Assembly (NCBI RefSeq): GCF_900129685.1
Contig: NZ_FQWM01000008.1
Span: forward strand, 1 to 64,000
Origin: Cognatishimia maritima
GTDB taxonomy: Bacteria > Pseudomonadota > Alphaproteobacteria > Rhodobacterales > Rhodobacteraceae
DNA: 64,000 nucleotides
Direction: 5' to 3'
Every line of letters begins with the position of its first letter. Positions within the stretch are counted from its first letter, which is position 1. Both the position numbers and the translations under genes were made by a program. Below the pieces are notes generated by a model, which saw only the letters and a program-made list of their open reading frames with translations, searched no databases and was not told the origin of the DNA. This document shows positions 1 through 6,952 of the stretch, piece after piece.

Positions 1-30
1 GCGGAATTCGTCCGTCCGTTTCAGTCCCAT
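1..30 (-). CDS. possible IS3-family transposase OrfA, N-terminus only (runs off the edge)
   Basis: On the minus strand an ATG at 30 follows an AAGGAG ribosome site seven bases away and opens MGLKRTDEFR. I recognise this as the typical start of a helix-turn-helix OrfA of IS3-type elements common in Rhodobacterales. Only ten codons are visible, so the call rests on family memory plus the strong ribosome site. It overlaps another open frame that also leaves the window. Its place next to an integrase and a tRNA-derived attachment site fits a mobile island. Confidence 0.45.
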   Translation of the reverse strand, partial: MGLKRTDEFR

Positions 31-151
31 AGTTCGTCTCCTTTGCTGCAGTAAATGCTATCAAAGGAGCGGCATCAAACCGTGACAGGTCCACATTCAT
101 TGTGATTAACATGTCTTCGATGCGCCCGAGTTGATCTTTGATGTCGTCCAT
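1..151 (-). CDS. partial open frame overlapping the transposase start (hypothetical)
   Basis: A minus-strand frame opens at an ATG at 151, with GGAG six bases upstream, and stays open to the window edge (about 50 codons). It starts MDDIKDQLGRIEDML, which looks like a short amphipathic or coiled-coil segment. It overlaps the transposase-like start in another frame, so beyond base 30 the reading may be spurious. It could be a host gene interrupted by the insertion sequence, or a small island gene translationally coupled to the next one. No function can be assigned. Confidence 0.3.
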   Translation of the reverse strand, partial: MDDIKDQLGRIEDMLITMNVDLSRFDAAPLIAFTAAKETNYGTETDGRIP

Positions 152-229
152 TGTCCACTCCAACAGCATTTGCTTTGTAAGTATTTTGGACAACTGGTTT
201 TGCTCTGTAGACCATTGTTTGACCTAACA

Positions 230-245
230 AGACCTATTTAGGTCT
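230..245 (-). terminator. small stem-loop at the end of the integrase gene
   Basis: AGACCT and AGGTCT form a perfect six-pair stem around a four-base loop, overlapping the integrase stop codon. No run of T follows on the minus strand, so it may be only a weak terminator or an mRNA 3'-end structure. Confidence 0.35.
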
Positions 246-1377
246 AAGTGCCTCGATAGGACAAAAGTCGATCACAAATTCGCTCCTGACATTCCCTTAG
301 GTGACCTGTCAGATGGGCGCGGGTCACGTAGTTGAATGAAACATGGGTGTTGGCGTGATCCATCAACATTGTGACCGACTGAAAATCGACGCCAGCTTCC
401 ATTGCATGAGTTCGATAGGTATGGCGCATCTGGTGAGGCGCATAGGGCCATGAGCGAATGCGTGACATCTGCTCTATGTGCCCTGACTTGGAAGTTGAGG
501 AAGGAAACATGAATGGGCTTTCCAATGGCCGAGTCAGATCTTTGACTCTGGACAACTCCTGCAAAACCAAGCGAGGCAAGGGAAGATGGAAACTGCGCCC
601 TGATTTGGCTCGGGGAACAAATAGCACACCATCGTCTTCAAGGTGCTCCCACTTAACTGAACGTGCATTCGTGGAACGCAGACCAGTCGTTAGCATCAAG
701 AGCCAGCATGCGCGTCGAAGGGGGTGATCCATCTCATCTAAACGCCGCCAGAGTTCAGCCATCTCTTTGGGTCCAACAGCCCAATCACGAGCTTTCTCTT
801 TGTTCATGCGAACGCCGCGAGACACCGGGTTTGGGCCAAGGTCATGTGTACGCGCTACATCGTTAAGAAGCAGCTTAAGAACGCGCATGGCTCCGTTTGC
901 AGCATACGGACCTGATTTCTTGGTCAGACGTTCGTGAAGCGACCGAACGACCTCACGGTCGATCCTGTCTGCGGGCAATTTAAGGAGGCTACGCAACGGC
1001 CCGTTCATCTTTCGCCTATATGAGTCGACAGTGTTGGGTGTCAGGTCCTTTCTTCCGTTAAGATAGCGCTCCATCGCTTGTTCCAAGGTTGGGACAGATA
1101 CCTTCTTAACACGTGGGTCTTCACCTCGCCGTAATGCGAGGCGCAACTCTGCTGAACGTTCACGGGCAGATTTCAACGAGACTTCATCTGTCCGGCCAAT
1201 CATGACGGTAACATATCGGTTCGTTCCGTCATTAATCCGTCCTACATGTTTGTAGGAGATGCTTCGTTTGCCAACGACAAGCCGAAGCCCTTTGGCATCC
1301 TTGTCATAGATCTGGGTTCCTGCATCATGTTGTTCAGCCAGTTTACCCACGACTACTTGGGTCAATTTAGTGGTCAT
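244..1377 (-). CDS. tyrosine recombinase / site-specific integrase
   Basis: This is a 377-residue phage- or island-type integrase. The N-terminal part (about 1-90) resembles the arm-binding domain of this group, about 95-190 is the SAM-like core-binding domain, and the rest is the catalytic domain. The catalytic set is visible: R234 in TGLR, H315 and R318 in HQMR, H341 in MDHAN, and the nucleophile Y350 in FNYVT. It should cut and join DNA at the attachment site. The gene lies about 150 bases from a tRNA-Leu 3' fragment, its likely target. It appears full length with no frameshift. The ATG at 1377 lacks a strong ribosome site, so a slightly different start is possible. Confidence 0.93.
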   Translation of the reverse strand: MTTKLTQVVVGKLAEQHDAGTQIYDKDAKGLRLVVGKRSISYKHVGRINDGTNRYVTVMIGRTDEVSLKSARERSAELRLALRRGEDPRVKKVSVPTLEQAMERYLNGRKDLTPNTVDSYRRKMNGPLRSLLKLPADRIDREVVRSLHERLTKKSGPYAANGAMRVLKLLLNDVARTHDLGPNPVSRGVRMNKEKARDWAVGPKEMAELWRRLDEMDHPLRRACWLLMLTTGLRSTNARSVKWEHLEDDGVLFVPRAKSGRSFHLPLPRLVLQELSRVKDLTRPLESPFMFPSSTSKSGHIEQMSRIRSWPYAPHQMRHTYRTHAMEAGVDFQSVTMLMDHANTHVSFNYVTRAHLTGHLRECQERICDRLLSYRGT

Positions 1378-1531
1378 ATTTGATCGCCTTTTTATGCCAT
1401 ACCACAGGCCATGTTCTGATTAAGTCCTGATAAATCTCAGGAGGTGGTATAAGGCGATTGTGTCTTGTTTTATTGCCCTCGCGGACCCTTATTAGGCCGC
1501 ATTATGCAATAAAATGTCTATTTTTCAGTTA

Positions 1532-1587
1532 CTTAAAATCTCTAGGCCGTATAGGCCGTGCCGGTTCGAGTCCGGCCGAGGGTACCA
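1532..1587 (+). other. tRNA-Leu(UAA) 3' fragment; candidate attachment site (attR)
   Basis: The segment reads as the 3' half of a leucine tRNA. It has an anticodon loop CTTAAAA (anticodon UAA), the 3' stem strand TCTCT, a long variable arm GGCC-GTATA-GGCC, a T arm GCCGG-TTCGAGT-CCGGC, acceptor strand CGAGGGT, then A and CCA. The bases before the loop cannot pair with TCTCT, so the 5' half is absent. Tyrosine recombinases often use tRNA 3' ends and leave such a duplicated fragment at the far end of the island. The integrase beside it supports this. The intact gene is expected left of the window. Confidence 0.8.
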
Positions 1588-1590
1588 ATG

Positions 1591-1626
1591 AAAAAGGCGG
1601 CTCCGATTGGGCCGCCTTTTCTTTTT
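1591..1626. terminator. bidirectional rho-independent terminator (tRNA-Leu locus / metG)
   Basis: AAAGGCGGC and GCCGCCTTT form a stem around a nine-base loop, with T runs on both strands. It begins four bases after the CCA of the tRNA fragment and 13 bases from the metG stop. It probably was the native tRNA terminator and also ends metG, which supports placing the host side of the junction here. Confidence 0.75.
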
Positions 1627-1638
1627 GTGGTCAGACAG

Positions 1639-3351
1639 TTAGTCGCGCGTCCCTGCAAAGCGCTCTTGCCATTCCTCGCGCTCGTCGTCTGTGATCTTGC
1701 GGAAGGTGACTTCGGGCACAGTAAAGGCGTGGCCGACAGGAAGTTGGCTGAGCGCGGCTGTGACATCATCGGGCCATGCGGTGTCTTCGGCGTTCATCGA
1801 CGCGAGCAGCGAGGCAGAAGCGTCAGGAATGAACGGGGCTGACAAGACCGCGTAAAGCGGGATCAGGTTCAGGGCGAGGCGGATTTGAACGGCAGCTTTC
1901 GCGGGGTCTTCTTTGAAAGTCGACCAAGGCGCGACGGTTTGCAGGTATTCATTGCCTGCCACCCAAATCGCACGCAGTTCCTGCGCGGACTTACGCACTT
2001 CCATGTCGGCCATGTGCTTTTCATAAGCGCGCACGCGTTTGGTGATGTCTTCGATCAGAGCCAATTCTTCGGGGCCGTAGGCGCCGCCTTCTGGCACCGC
2101 TTCGGAGAATTTGGAACGGCAGAATTTGGTGACGCGAGAGACGAAGTTGCCCAGAACGTCAGCAAGATCTTTGTTCACAGAGCCTTGGAAGTTTTCCCAA
2201 GTGAATTCCGCGTCCGAGCTTTCTGGCGCATGGCTGAGAAGCCACCAACGCCAGTAGTCGGCTGGCAGGATTTCCAGCGCTTGGTCCATAAAGACACCGC
2301 GCCCGCGCGAGGTCGAGAATTGGCCGCCATCATAGTTCAAGTAGTTGAAAGACTTGATGTAATCGACCAGCTTCCAAGGTTCGCCCGACCCAAAAATCGT
2401 GACCGGGAAGGAAAGGGTGTGGAAGGGCACGTTATCTTTGCCCATGAATTGGGTGTAGGTCACGTCGTCGGCACCTTTGTCGGTGCGCCACCAGCGTTCC
2501 CAATCGGTGCCTTTGCCCGCGTCGACCCATTCTTGTGAAGCAGCGATATATTCGATTGGCGCGTCAAACCAGACGTAGAAGACTTTGCCTTCCATACCGG
2601 GCCAAGGCTCATCGCCTTTCATCACCGGCACGCCCCAGTCCAGATCACGGGTGATGCCGCGATCCTGAAGGCCATCGCCGTCGTTCAGCCATTTCTTGGC
2701 AATCGACGTCGTAAGGATCGGCCAATCGGTTTTGCCGTCGATCCACTCTGCGAGTTTCTCACGCATTTCGGACTGGCGCAGGTAAAGGTGCTTGGTCTCG
2801 CGCTCTTCCAACTCGGTAGAACCAGAGATGGTCGAGTAGGGGTTGATCAGGTCTGTTGGGTCCAGCTGCTTGGTGCAGTTGTCACACTGGTCGCCGCGCG
2901 CGCTTTCAAAGCCGCAATTGGGGCAGGTGCCTTCGATGTAGCGATCCGGCAGGAAACGTCCGTCCGCATGAGAATACATCTGTGTTTCAGAGACTTCGCG
3001 GATCAGACCCGCGTCGGCCAAACGGCCTGCAAAATGCTGCGTCAGCTTGTGGTTCTGCGCAGAAGAGCTGCGGCCAAAGTGATCAAACGACAGGCGGAAG
3101 CCTTCGGCGATCTTGGCCTGAACTTCATGCATTTCAGCGCAGTATTCCGCAACCGGCTTGCCTGCTTTGGCCGCAGCCAGTTCCGCTGGTGTGCCGTGTT
3201 CGTCGGTGGCGCAAAGAAACATCACTTCGTGGCCGCGCGCGCGTTGATAGCGGGCAAATAGGTCGGCTGGCAGTTGGCTGCCCACGAGGTTGCCCAGGTG
3301 TTTGATGCCGTTGATATATGGAATGGCCGAAGTGATGAGATGGCGTGCCAT
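1639..3351 (-). CDS. metG: methionyl-tRNA synthetase
   Basis: The product attaches methionine to its tRNAs in the cytoplasm. It is a 570-residue class I synthetase. The HIGH-type signature is HLGN at 18-21, and a zinc knuckle has C143, C146, C156 and C159. The KMSKS position reads FSTSR (345-349) followed by GRG, a variant rather than the textbook motif. The C-terminal anticodon-binding helical domain follows. There is no appended tRNA-binding (EMAP-type) domain, so the enzyme is of the shorter class. The gene is transcribed alone toward the bidirectional terminator beside the island junction. Confidence 0.96.
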   Translation of the reverse strand: MARHLITSAIPYINGIKHLGNLVGSQLPADLFARYQRARGHEVMFLCATDEHGTPAELAAAKAGKPVAEYCAEMHEVQAKIAEGFRLSFDHFGRSSSAQNHKLTQHFAGRLADAGLIREVSETQMYSHADGRFLPDRYIEGTCPNCGFESARGDQCDNCTKQLDPTDLINPYSTISGSTELEERETKHLYLRQSEMREKLAEWIDGKTDWPILTTSIAKKWLNDGDGLQDRGITRDLDWGVPVMKGDEPWPGMEGKVFYVWFDAPIEYIAASQEWVDAGKGTDWERWWRTDKGADDVTYTQFMGKDNVPFHTLSFPVTIFGSGEPWKLVDYIKSFNYLNYDGGQFSTSRGRGVFMDQALEILPADYWRWWLLSHAPESSDAEFTWENFQGSVNKDLADVLGNFVSRVTKFCRSKFSEAVPEGGAYGPEELALIEDITKRVRAYEKHMADMEVRKSAQELRAIWVAGNEYLQTVAPWSTFKEDPAKAAVQIRLALNLIPLYAVLSAPFIPDASASLLASMNAEDTAWPDDVTAALSQLPVGHAFTVPEVTFRKITDDEREEWQERFAGTRD

Positions 3352-3462
3352 GGATGGTTATTCCCTTGTCCGTCGTTACGCCTTCCCTAGACCAAAGTGG
3401 CAGACAGTTCCAGAGGGGGATGCATGCGGGCAGAGGCCGCTGATACAGGGCCACCATATGGG

Positions 3463-4086
3463 TCAGCGAAAGGGCTTTAGGTCGGTTGCTATTTCCTTCT
3501 TGGGGGTAAAACCCGTGCTGCCAAACCCGACCTCCCAGCTTTTGGGCGGCGCGGTGCGGGCGCGCAGGCGGGTGAGGTGCCACGACCGCCCGTGATCGGC
3601 CAAACGTGGCACCATGTGCCAGCGGCTTTCGACCCCCGGTGCCCCGCCAAGGTCCGGGGTCAGGATCAGCCCCAGCGGTGCCCGACCCGAGGATGCCCCG
3701 CCGCTCTCTGCCGCCAGATGCAGACGCCGCACCGGGGTTAGCGCAGGAAAACCGCTGAGGTCGCCAACAACCAAAGGCACGGCACCGGTCACAAGAATTT
3801 CCTCAAGCGCCCAGAGCACATCTTCGGCCCGGCGCGGGGCCACAAGGGTAAAGCGGCTTGGGTCGGCAAACTCTGCAACGCCATTGGGGTTTAGCTGGTC
3901 AGGCATCCAAGGCGGGCAGACCCAGAACACCGGCCCCTCGGTCCGCGCCGCCAGCCACAGCGCAAAACTGCGCCGCGCGCTGCCGCAGGCCTCATGCAGG
4001 CGGCCAAGGCGCAAAGACAGCCCTTCGGCCAGAGTCAACTGCGGGGCAGGGCGGTCGTGCGCGCGTTTGAGAACAGGGGGCGACAT
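3463..4086 (-). CDS. imuA: ImuA-like SOS mutagenesis protein (RecA-fold)
   Basis: This 207-residue protein resembles the ImuA group, a RecA/SulA-related accessory factor of the ImuB-DnaE2 translesion polymerase. Family-like stretches are LTLAEGLSLRLGRLHEACG near the start, then FWVCPPW, FTLVAPRRAEDVLWALEEIL, and a C-terminal WHLTRLRARTAPPKSWEV. I chose the ATG at 4086 because the LexA box lies just upstream; the longer open frame to 4161 would run through that operator. No imuB or dnaE2 follows: the next gene downstream is metG. The Walker motif is not obvious, as is usual for ImuA. The last 20 residues look non-conserved. Confidence 0.7.
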   Translation of the reverse strand: MSPPVLKRAHDRPAPQLTLAEGLSLRLGRLHEACGSARRSFALWLAARTEGPVFWVCPPWMPDQLNPNGVAEFADPSRFTLVAPRRAEDVLWALEEILVTGAVPLVVGDLSGFPALTPVRRLHLAAESGGASSGRAPLGLILTPDLGGAPGVESRWHMVPRLADHGRSWHLTRLRARTAPPKSWEVGFGSTGFTPKKEIATDLKPFR

Positions 4087-4103
4087 GAGACGCAAGGTAT
4101 CAT

Positions 4104-4118
4104 GTTCCCTTTTTGTTC
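4104..4118. promoter_or_regulatory. LexA (SOS) box
   Basis: GTTC, seven bases (CCTTTTT), then GTTC is a perfect match to the alphaproteobacterial LexA operator GTTC-N7-GTTC. It ends 18 bases upstream of the imuA ATG, where a bound repressor would block transcription. It is about 120 bases from the divergent aldo/keto reductase and probably does not control it. Confidence 0.85.
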
Positions 4119-4238
4119 TCAATATCATCCGCCGTATCTGTACTGAAAAAGATAGTTTCACCTGTGAAAAAGATCAGGACTTGTAGTTCTCACTCAGGTT
4201 ATTAGGTTTGCGCTAACGCGAGAGCAGGGGGACCGGCG

Positions 4239-5282
4239 ATGAAACTCAACAAACTTGGCAATACAGGCATTGAGGTCACCGAACTCAGCCTTGGTACAAT
4301 GACCTTCGGGACACAGACGTCCGAGGCGGATGCGCATACACAGATGGACATGGCGATGGATGCGGGCATGTTCTTTTGGGACACGGCAGAGATCTATCCG
4401 GTCACGCCACTCACCGAAGCGACCTACGGGCGAACCGAAGAGATCATCGGCACATGGTACGCCAAAACCGGGCGTCGCAATGAAACCGTGATTGCGACGA
4501 AACATGTGGGCACCGGGTTCAAATACGTGCGCGACGGTAAACCGATCATCGGCGAAACCGTGCGAGACGCGGTCGAGGGCTCTTTGAAACGCCTGCAAAC
4601 CGACTGCATCGATCTTTATCAACTGCATTGGCCCAATCGCGGCGGCTATCACTTCCGCCAGAACTGGTCCTATGATCCCTCGGGGCAGGATACCGACGCC
4701 GTCACCGACAATATGTGTGAGGTGCTTGAGGCGCTGAAAGCCGAGGTGGATCGTGGCACGATCCGCGCCGTCGGCCTGTCCAACGAAACCGCTTGGGGCA
4801 CTTTGAAATGGCTGCGGCTGGCCGAAGAACATGGACTGCCGCGCATGCAAAGCGTGCAGAATGAATACTCACTGCTCTATCGGATGTATGACACGGATAT
4901 GGCAGAGATGACGGCCCATGAAGGGGTTGGCCTGCTGGCCTATTCGCCTTTGGCGACTGGCATCCTGACCGGCAAATACCAAAATGGTGCAGAACCTGAA
5001 GGTTCGCGTGTGACCATCGGTAGCGGGCTGGGTGGACGTAAGACCGAACGCGCGTTTGAAGCGACGCAGGCCTATCTGGACCTTGCAGCCAAACACGGGT
5101 TGCACCCGGTGCATATGGCGCTTGCTTGGGCAAAACGCCGCCCATTTATGACATCGGCGATCATTGGTGCAACGACGGTGGATCAATTGGCATTGATCAT
5201 CGAAGGGCAGGAATTGGTTCTGTCAGACGAGGTCAACCACGCCATTGACCAGATCAATCGCCAAATTCCTTTCCCATACTGA
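4239..5282 (+). CDS. Tas-like NADP-dependent aldo/keto reductase
   Basis: This is a 347-residue member of the aldo/keto reductase superfamily, of the E. coli Tas type. It should reduce carbonyl compounds with NADPH in the cytoplasm; the physiological substrate is unknown. The catalytic tetrad is visible: D and Y in FWDTAEIYP (about 48-54), K in ATKHVG and H in QLHWPNR. The NADP-binding end carries the usual SAIIGATTVDQL segment near the C-terminus. The start has a GGGGGACC ribosome site. It lies alone, divergent from imuA. Confidence 0.9.
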   Translation: MKLNKLGNTGIEVTELSLGTMTFGTQTSEADAHTQMDMAMDAGMFFWDTAEIYPVTPLTEATYGRTEEIIGTWYAKTGRRNETVIATKHVGTGFKYVRDGKPIIGETVRDAVEGSLKRLQTDCIDLYQLHWPNRGGYHFRQNWSYDPSGQDTDAVTDNMCEVLEALKAEVDRGTIRAVGLSNETAWGTLKWLRLAEEHGLPRMQSVQNEYSLLYRMYDTDMAEMTAHEGVGLLAYSPLATGILTGKYQNGAEPEGSRVTIGSGLGGRKTERAFEATQAYLDLAAKHGLHPVHMALAWAKRRPFMTSAIIGATTVDQLALIIEGQELVLSDEVNHAIDQINRQIPFPY

Positions 5283-5307
5283 TCTAAAATACCCACTTCT
5301 GGGGGTC

Positions 5308-5339
5308 GTCCCGGCGACGCATTTGCGTTAGGCCGGGAC
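5308..5339 (+). other. strong two-part stem-loop between two genes
   Basis: GTCCCGGC pairs perfectly with GCCGGGAC, and inside this ACGC pairs with GCGT around an ATTT loop. No T run follows, so it is not a normal terminator. It ends about 20 bases before the next start codon and may act as an mRNA stabiliser, attenuator or protein-binding site. Confidence 0.5.
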
Positions 5340-5358
5340 AGAACCGGGGGAGGGTATT

Positions 5359-5832
5359 ATGTCAGACGAAGTTCTCGCTTATATCGAGGCATCCGCGCCG
5401 CGTCGCTGGCTGGCGATTGCGATGCAAATGGGGCTGGGTGCATTGCTGGTCTATATCGCTCTGGCGATGCCAGGTGCCTTTGGCTGGCAGGTCTTCCTGC
5501 TGCTGCTTGGCGCGGCATGGATATTTCTGGCAATCCGCATGCATGCAGCTACCTCCCTGCGTCTAGAGTTGACGCGCGAAGAGTTGCGGGATTCAACCGG
5601 AGAGGTTCTGGCAAAGCTGGACGATGTGCAGGCGGTGTCACGCGGCACCTTTGCATTGAAACCCTCTAACGGGTTCACCTTGGTGCTGGGCACAAAAAAG
5701 GGCCCGGCGCGTTGGCGTCCGGGCCTTTGGTGGCGGTTTGGCAATCGGGTCGGGATCGGAGGTGTCACCGCAGGCGCGCAATCAAAACCTGCGGCTCAGA
5801 TCATCGAAGCGATCGTTGCCGAACGCGGTTAG
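5359..5832 (+). CDS. small membrane protein, unknown function
   Basis: This 157-residue protein has two adjacent hydrophobic segments (about 18-40 and 42-60) forming a hairpin in the inner membrane. A soluble domain of about 95 residues follows, with alternating strands (SLRLELTREELRDSTGEVL). That layout resembles PH-like membrane-anchored domains, but I cannot place it in a named family. The ribosome site is GGGGGAGG before ATG 5359. Its stop overlaps by four bases the convergent TadE-like gene. It may be co-transcribed with the reductase upstream across the intervening stem-loop. Confidence 0.7.
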   Translation: MSDEVLAYIEASAPRRWLAIAMQMGLGALLVYIALAMPGAFGWQVFLLLLGAAWIFLAIRMHAATSLRLELTREELRDSTGEVLAKLDDVQAVSRGTFALKPSNGFTLVLGTKKGPARWRPGLWWRFGNRVGIGGVTAGAQSKPAAQIIEAIVAERG

Positions 5833-6413
5833 CTTGTGCTGTCAAACACCAACTGCGGCGCATAGCGCGGGCGGGTGAACACAAAGGTTTCGATGTCACG
5901 ATCCCCCAGTCCGACGTTTAGGTTCGGGCTGTAGGTAAAGTGCGTCTCAACCAGAATAACCGTGTCTTGATCGGCCATCGTGGGCAGTGAGTCCGCCAGA
6001 TCGGTCATGTCCGCTTCTTCATAGCCTAGGAAGGCAGCGCCACGGACTTCGGACCATTGCAATTCATAGGCCAAGGTATCCTCGTCCCATTTGATCACTG
6101 AAATGCGCATCGAGGAGTCATCAGACATCTCGACTTCACCGTCCGCAGGTGTGGTCAATCCAACGATATCGTCAAACAGCACCCGCGTGTTGGTCACAAA
6201 CGTCGGGGTGATCGCGTTTGTCTCGCGGCTCAGCAGGTCGCTGATGGTAAAGGCCGCTTTTTCCGCTGTGGACTTGGTGCGGAAGACATCAAAGAAGATG
6301 GCCATGGCCGCGATCGCCCAAAGCAGGATCGGCAGGATTACGACAACTTCGATTGCAACGGTCCCATTGGTGTTGCGTGCGAAATTTTTGATATGTGTCA
6401 GCAATTTACGCAT
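5829..6413 (-). CDS. TadE/TadG-like pseudopilin (third gene of the trio)
   Basis: This 194-residue protein has a short basic cytoplasmic N-terminus, then a hydrophobic helix starting GTVAIEVVVILPILLWAIAA (about 17-36). The glutamate at the helix start is typical of TadE-type minor pseudopilins cut by a prepilin peptidase. The periplasmic remainder has no named domain. It is the last of three same-strand genes (5-base gap to the TadE-like gene). The trio probably contributes minor pilins for Flp/Tad adhesion pili, whose motor genes are not in this window. Confidence 0.75.
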   Translation of the reverse strand: MRKLLTHIKNFARNTNGTVAIEVVVILPILLWAIAAMAIFFDVFRTKSTAEKAAFTISDLLSRETNAITPTFVTNTRVLFDDIVGLTTPADGEVEMSDDSSMRISVIKWDEDTLAYELQWSEVRGAAFLGYEEADMTDLADSLPTMADQDTVILVETHFTYSPNLNVGLGDRDIETFVFTRPRYAPQLVFDSTS

Positions 6414-6418
6414 GGCGA

Positions 6419-6952
6419 TTACCGAGGCTCCTGTACAAAGGCGGTTGTGTAAGTCAATGCCGCGTCACCCGCGCCATCCTTGCTTAGGACAGAAGCGAAA
6501 AGGGCATTTGGGAACAGCGGTTCAAACTTCGCGCAGGCGCGCAGTACCACCAGTTCGTTGTCTTCTCCGAGGCTGAACTCTGACATTGGCAGAATTTCCT
6601 CGGCGCGGTCGGTGCATGTATAGCTGGCCGGCAGGACCTCCCAGCTGCGCAGATCGCGCACCAGCATTTCCAATTGCAGGTTTGTCTCGCAATCGGGCAC
6701 GACATTATATTCGCAGATCATGGTCTTCAGTTCCGCATGCGTGGGGGCGGCACCTGTGTTGAGGCGCACCCAGCGGACTGTGTCGTCCATGGCGCGCTCC
6801 AAGAGCGAATTGCGGATTGTCATCATGCCGATTTCGACGCTTGCAAGCATCAAGATCAGCAAGAGGGGCGCCATAATGACGAATTCGACCGCAGCGTTCC
6901 CGTCTTCTTTTAGGCGAAAGTTTCGTAGTTTTTGTGTGATGCGCTGTTTCAT
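6419..6952 (-). CDS. TadE-family pseudopilin
   Basis: This 177-residue protein carries a TadE-like motif: a basic leader, then GNAAVEFVIMAPLLLILMLA (about 18-37) with the conserved glutamate in a hydrophobic helix. The periplasmic part contains several cysteines that could form disulfides. Its ATG overlaps the TGA of the upstream TadG-like gene (ATGA), which suggests translational coupling. TadE proteins are processed minor pilins needed for Flp pilus assembly. Confidence 0.82.
   Translation of the reverse strand: MKQRITQKLRNFRLKEDGNAAVEFVIMAPLLLILMLASVEIGMMTIRNSLLERAMDDTVRWVRLNTGAAPTHAELKTMICEYNVVPDCETNLQLEMLVRDLRSWEVLPASYTCTDRAEEILPMSEFSLGEDNELVVLRACAKFEPLFPNALFASVLSKDGAGDAALTYTTAFVQEPR

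Noticed and set aside
4086-4161. Longer start for imuA at 4161
   Set aside because: It would place the LexA operator inside the coding region and adds residues unlike the family.
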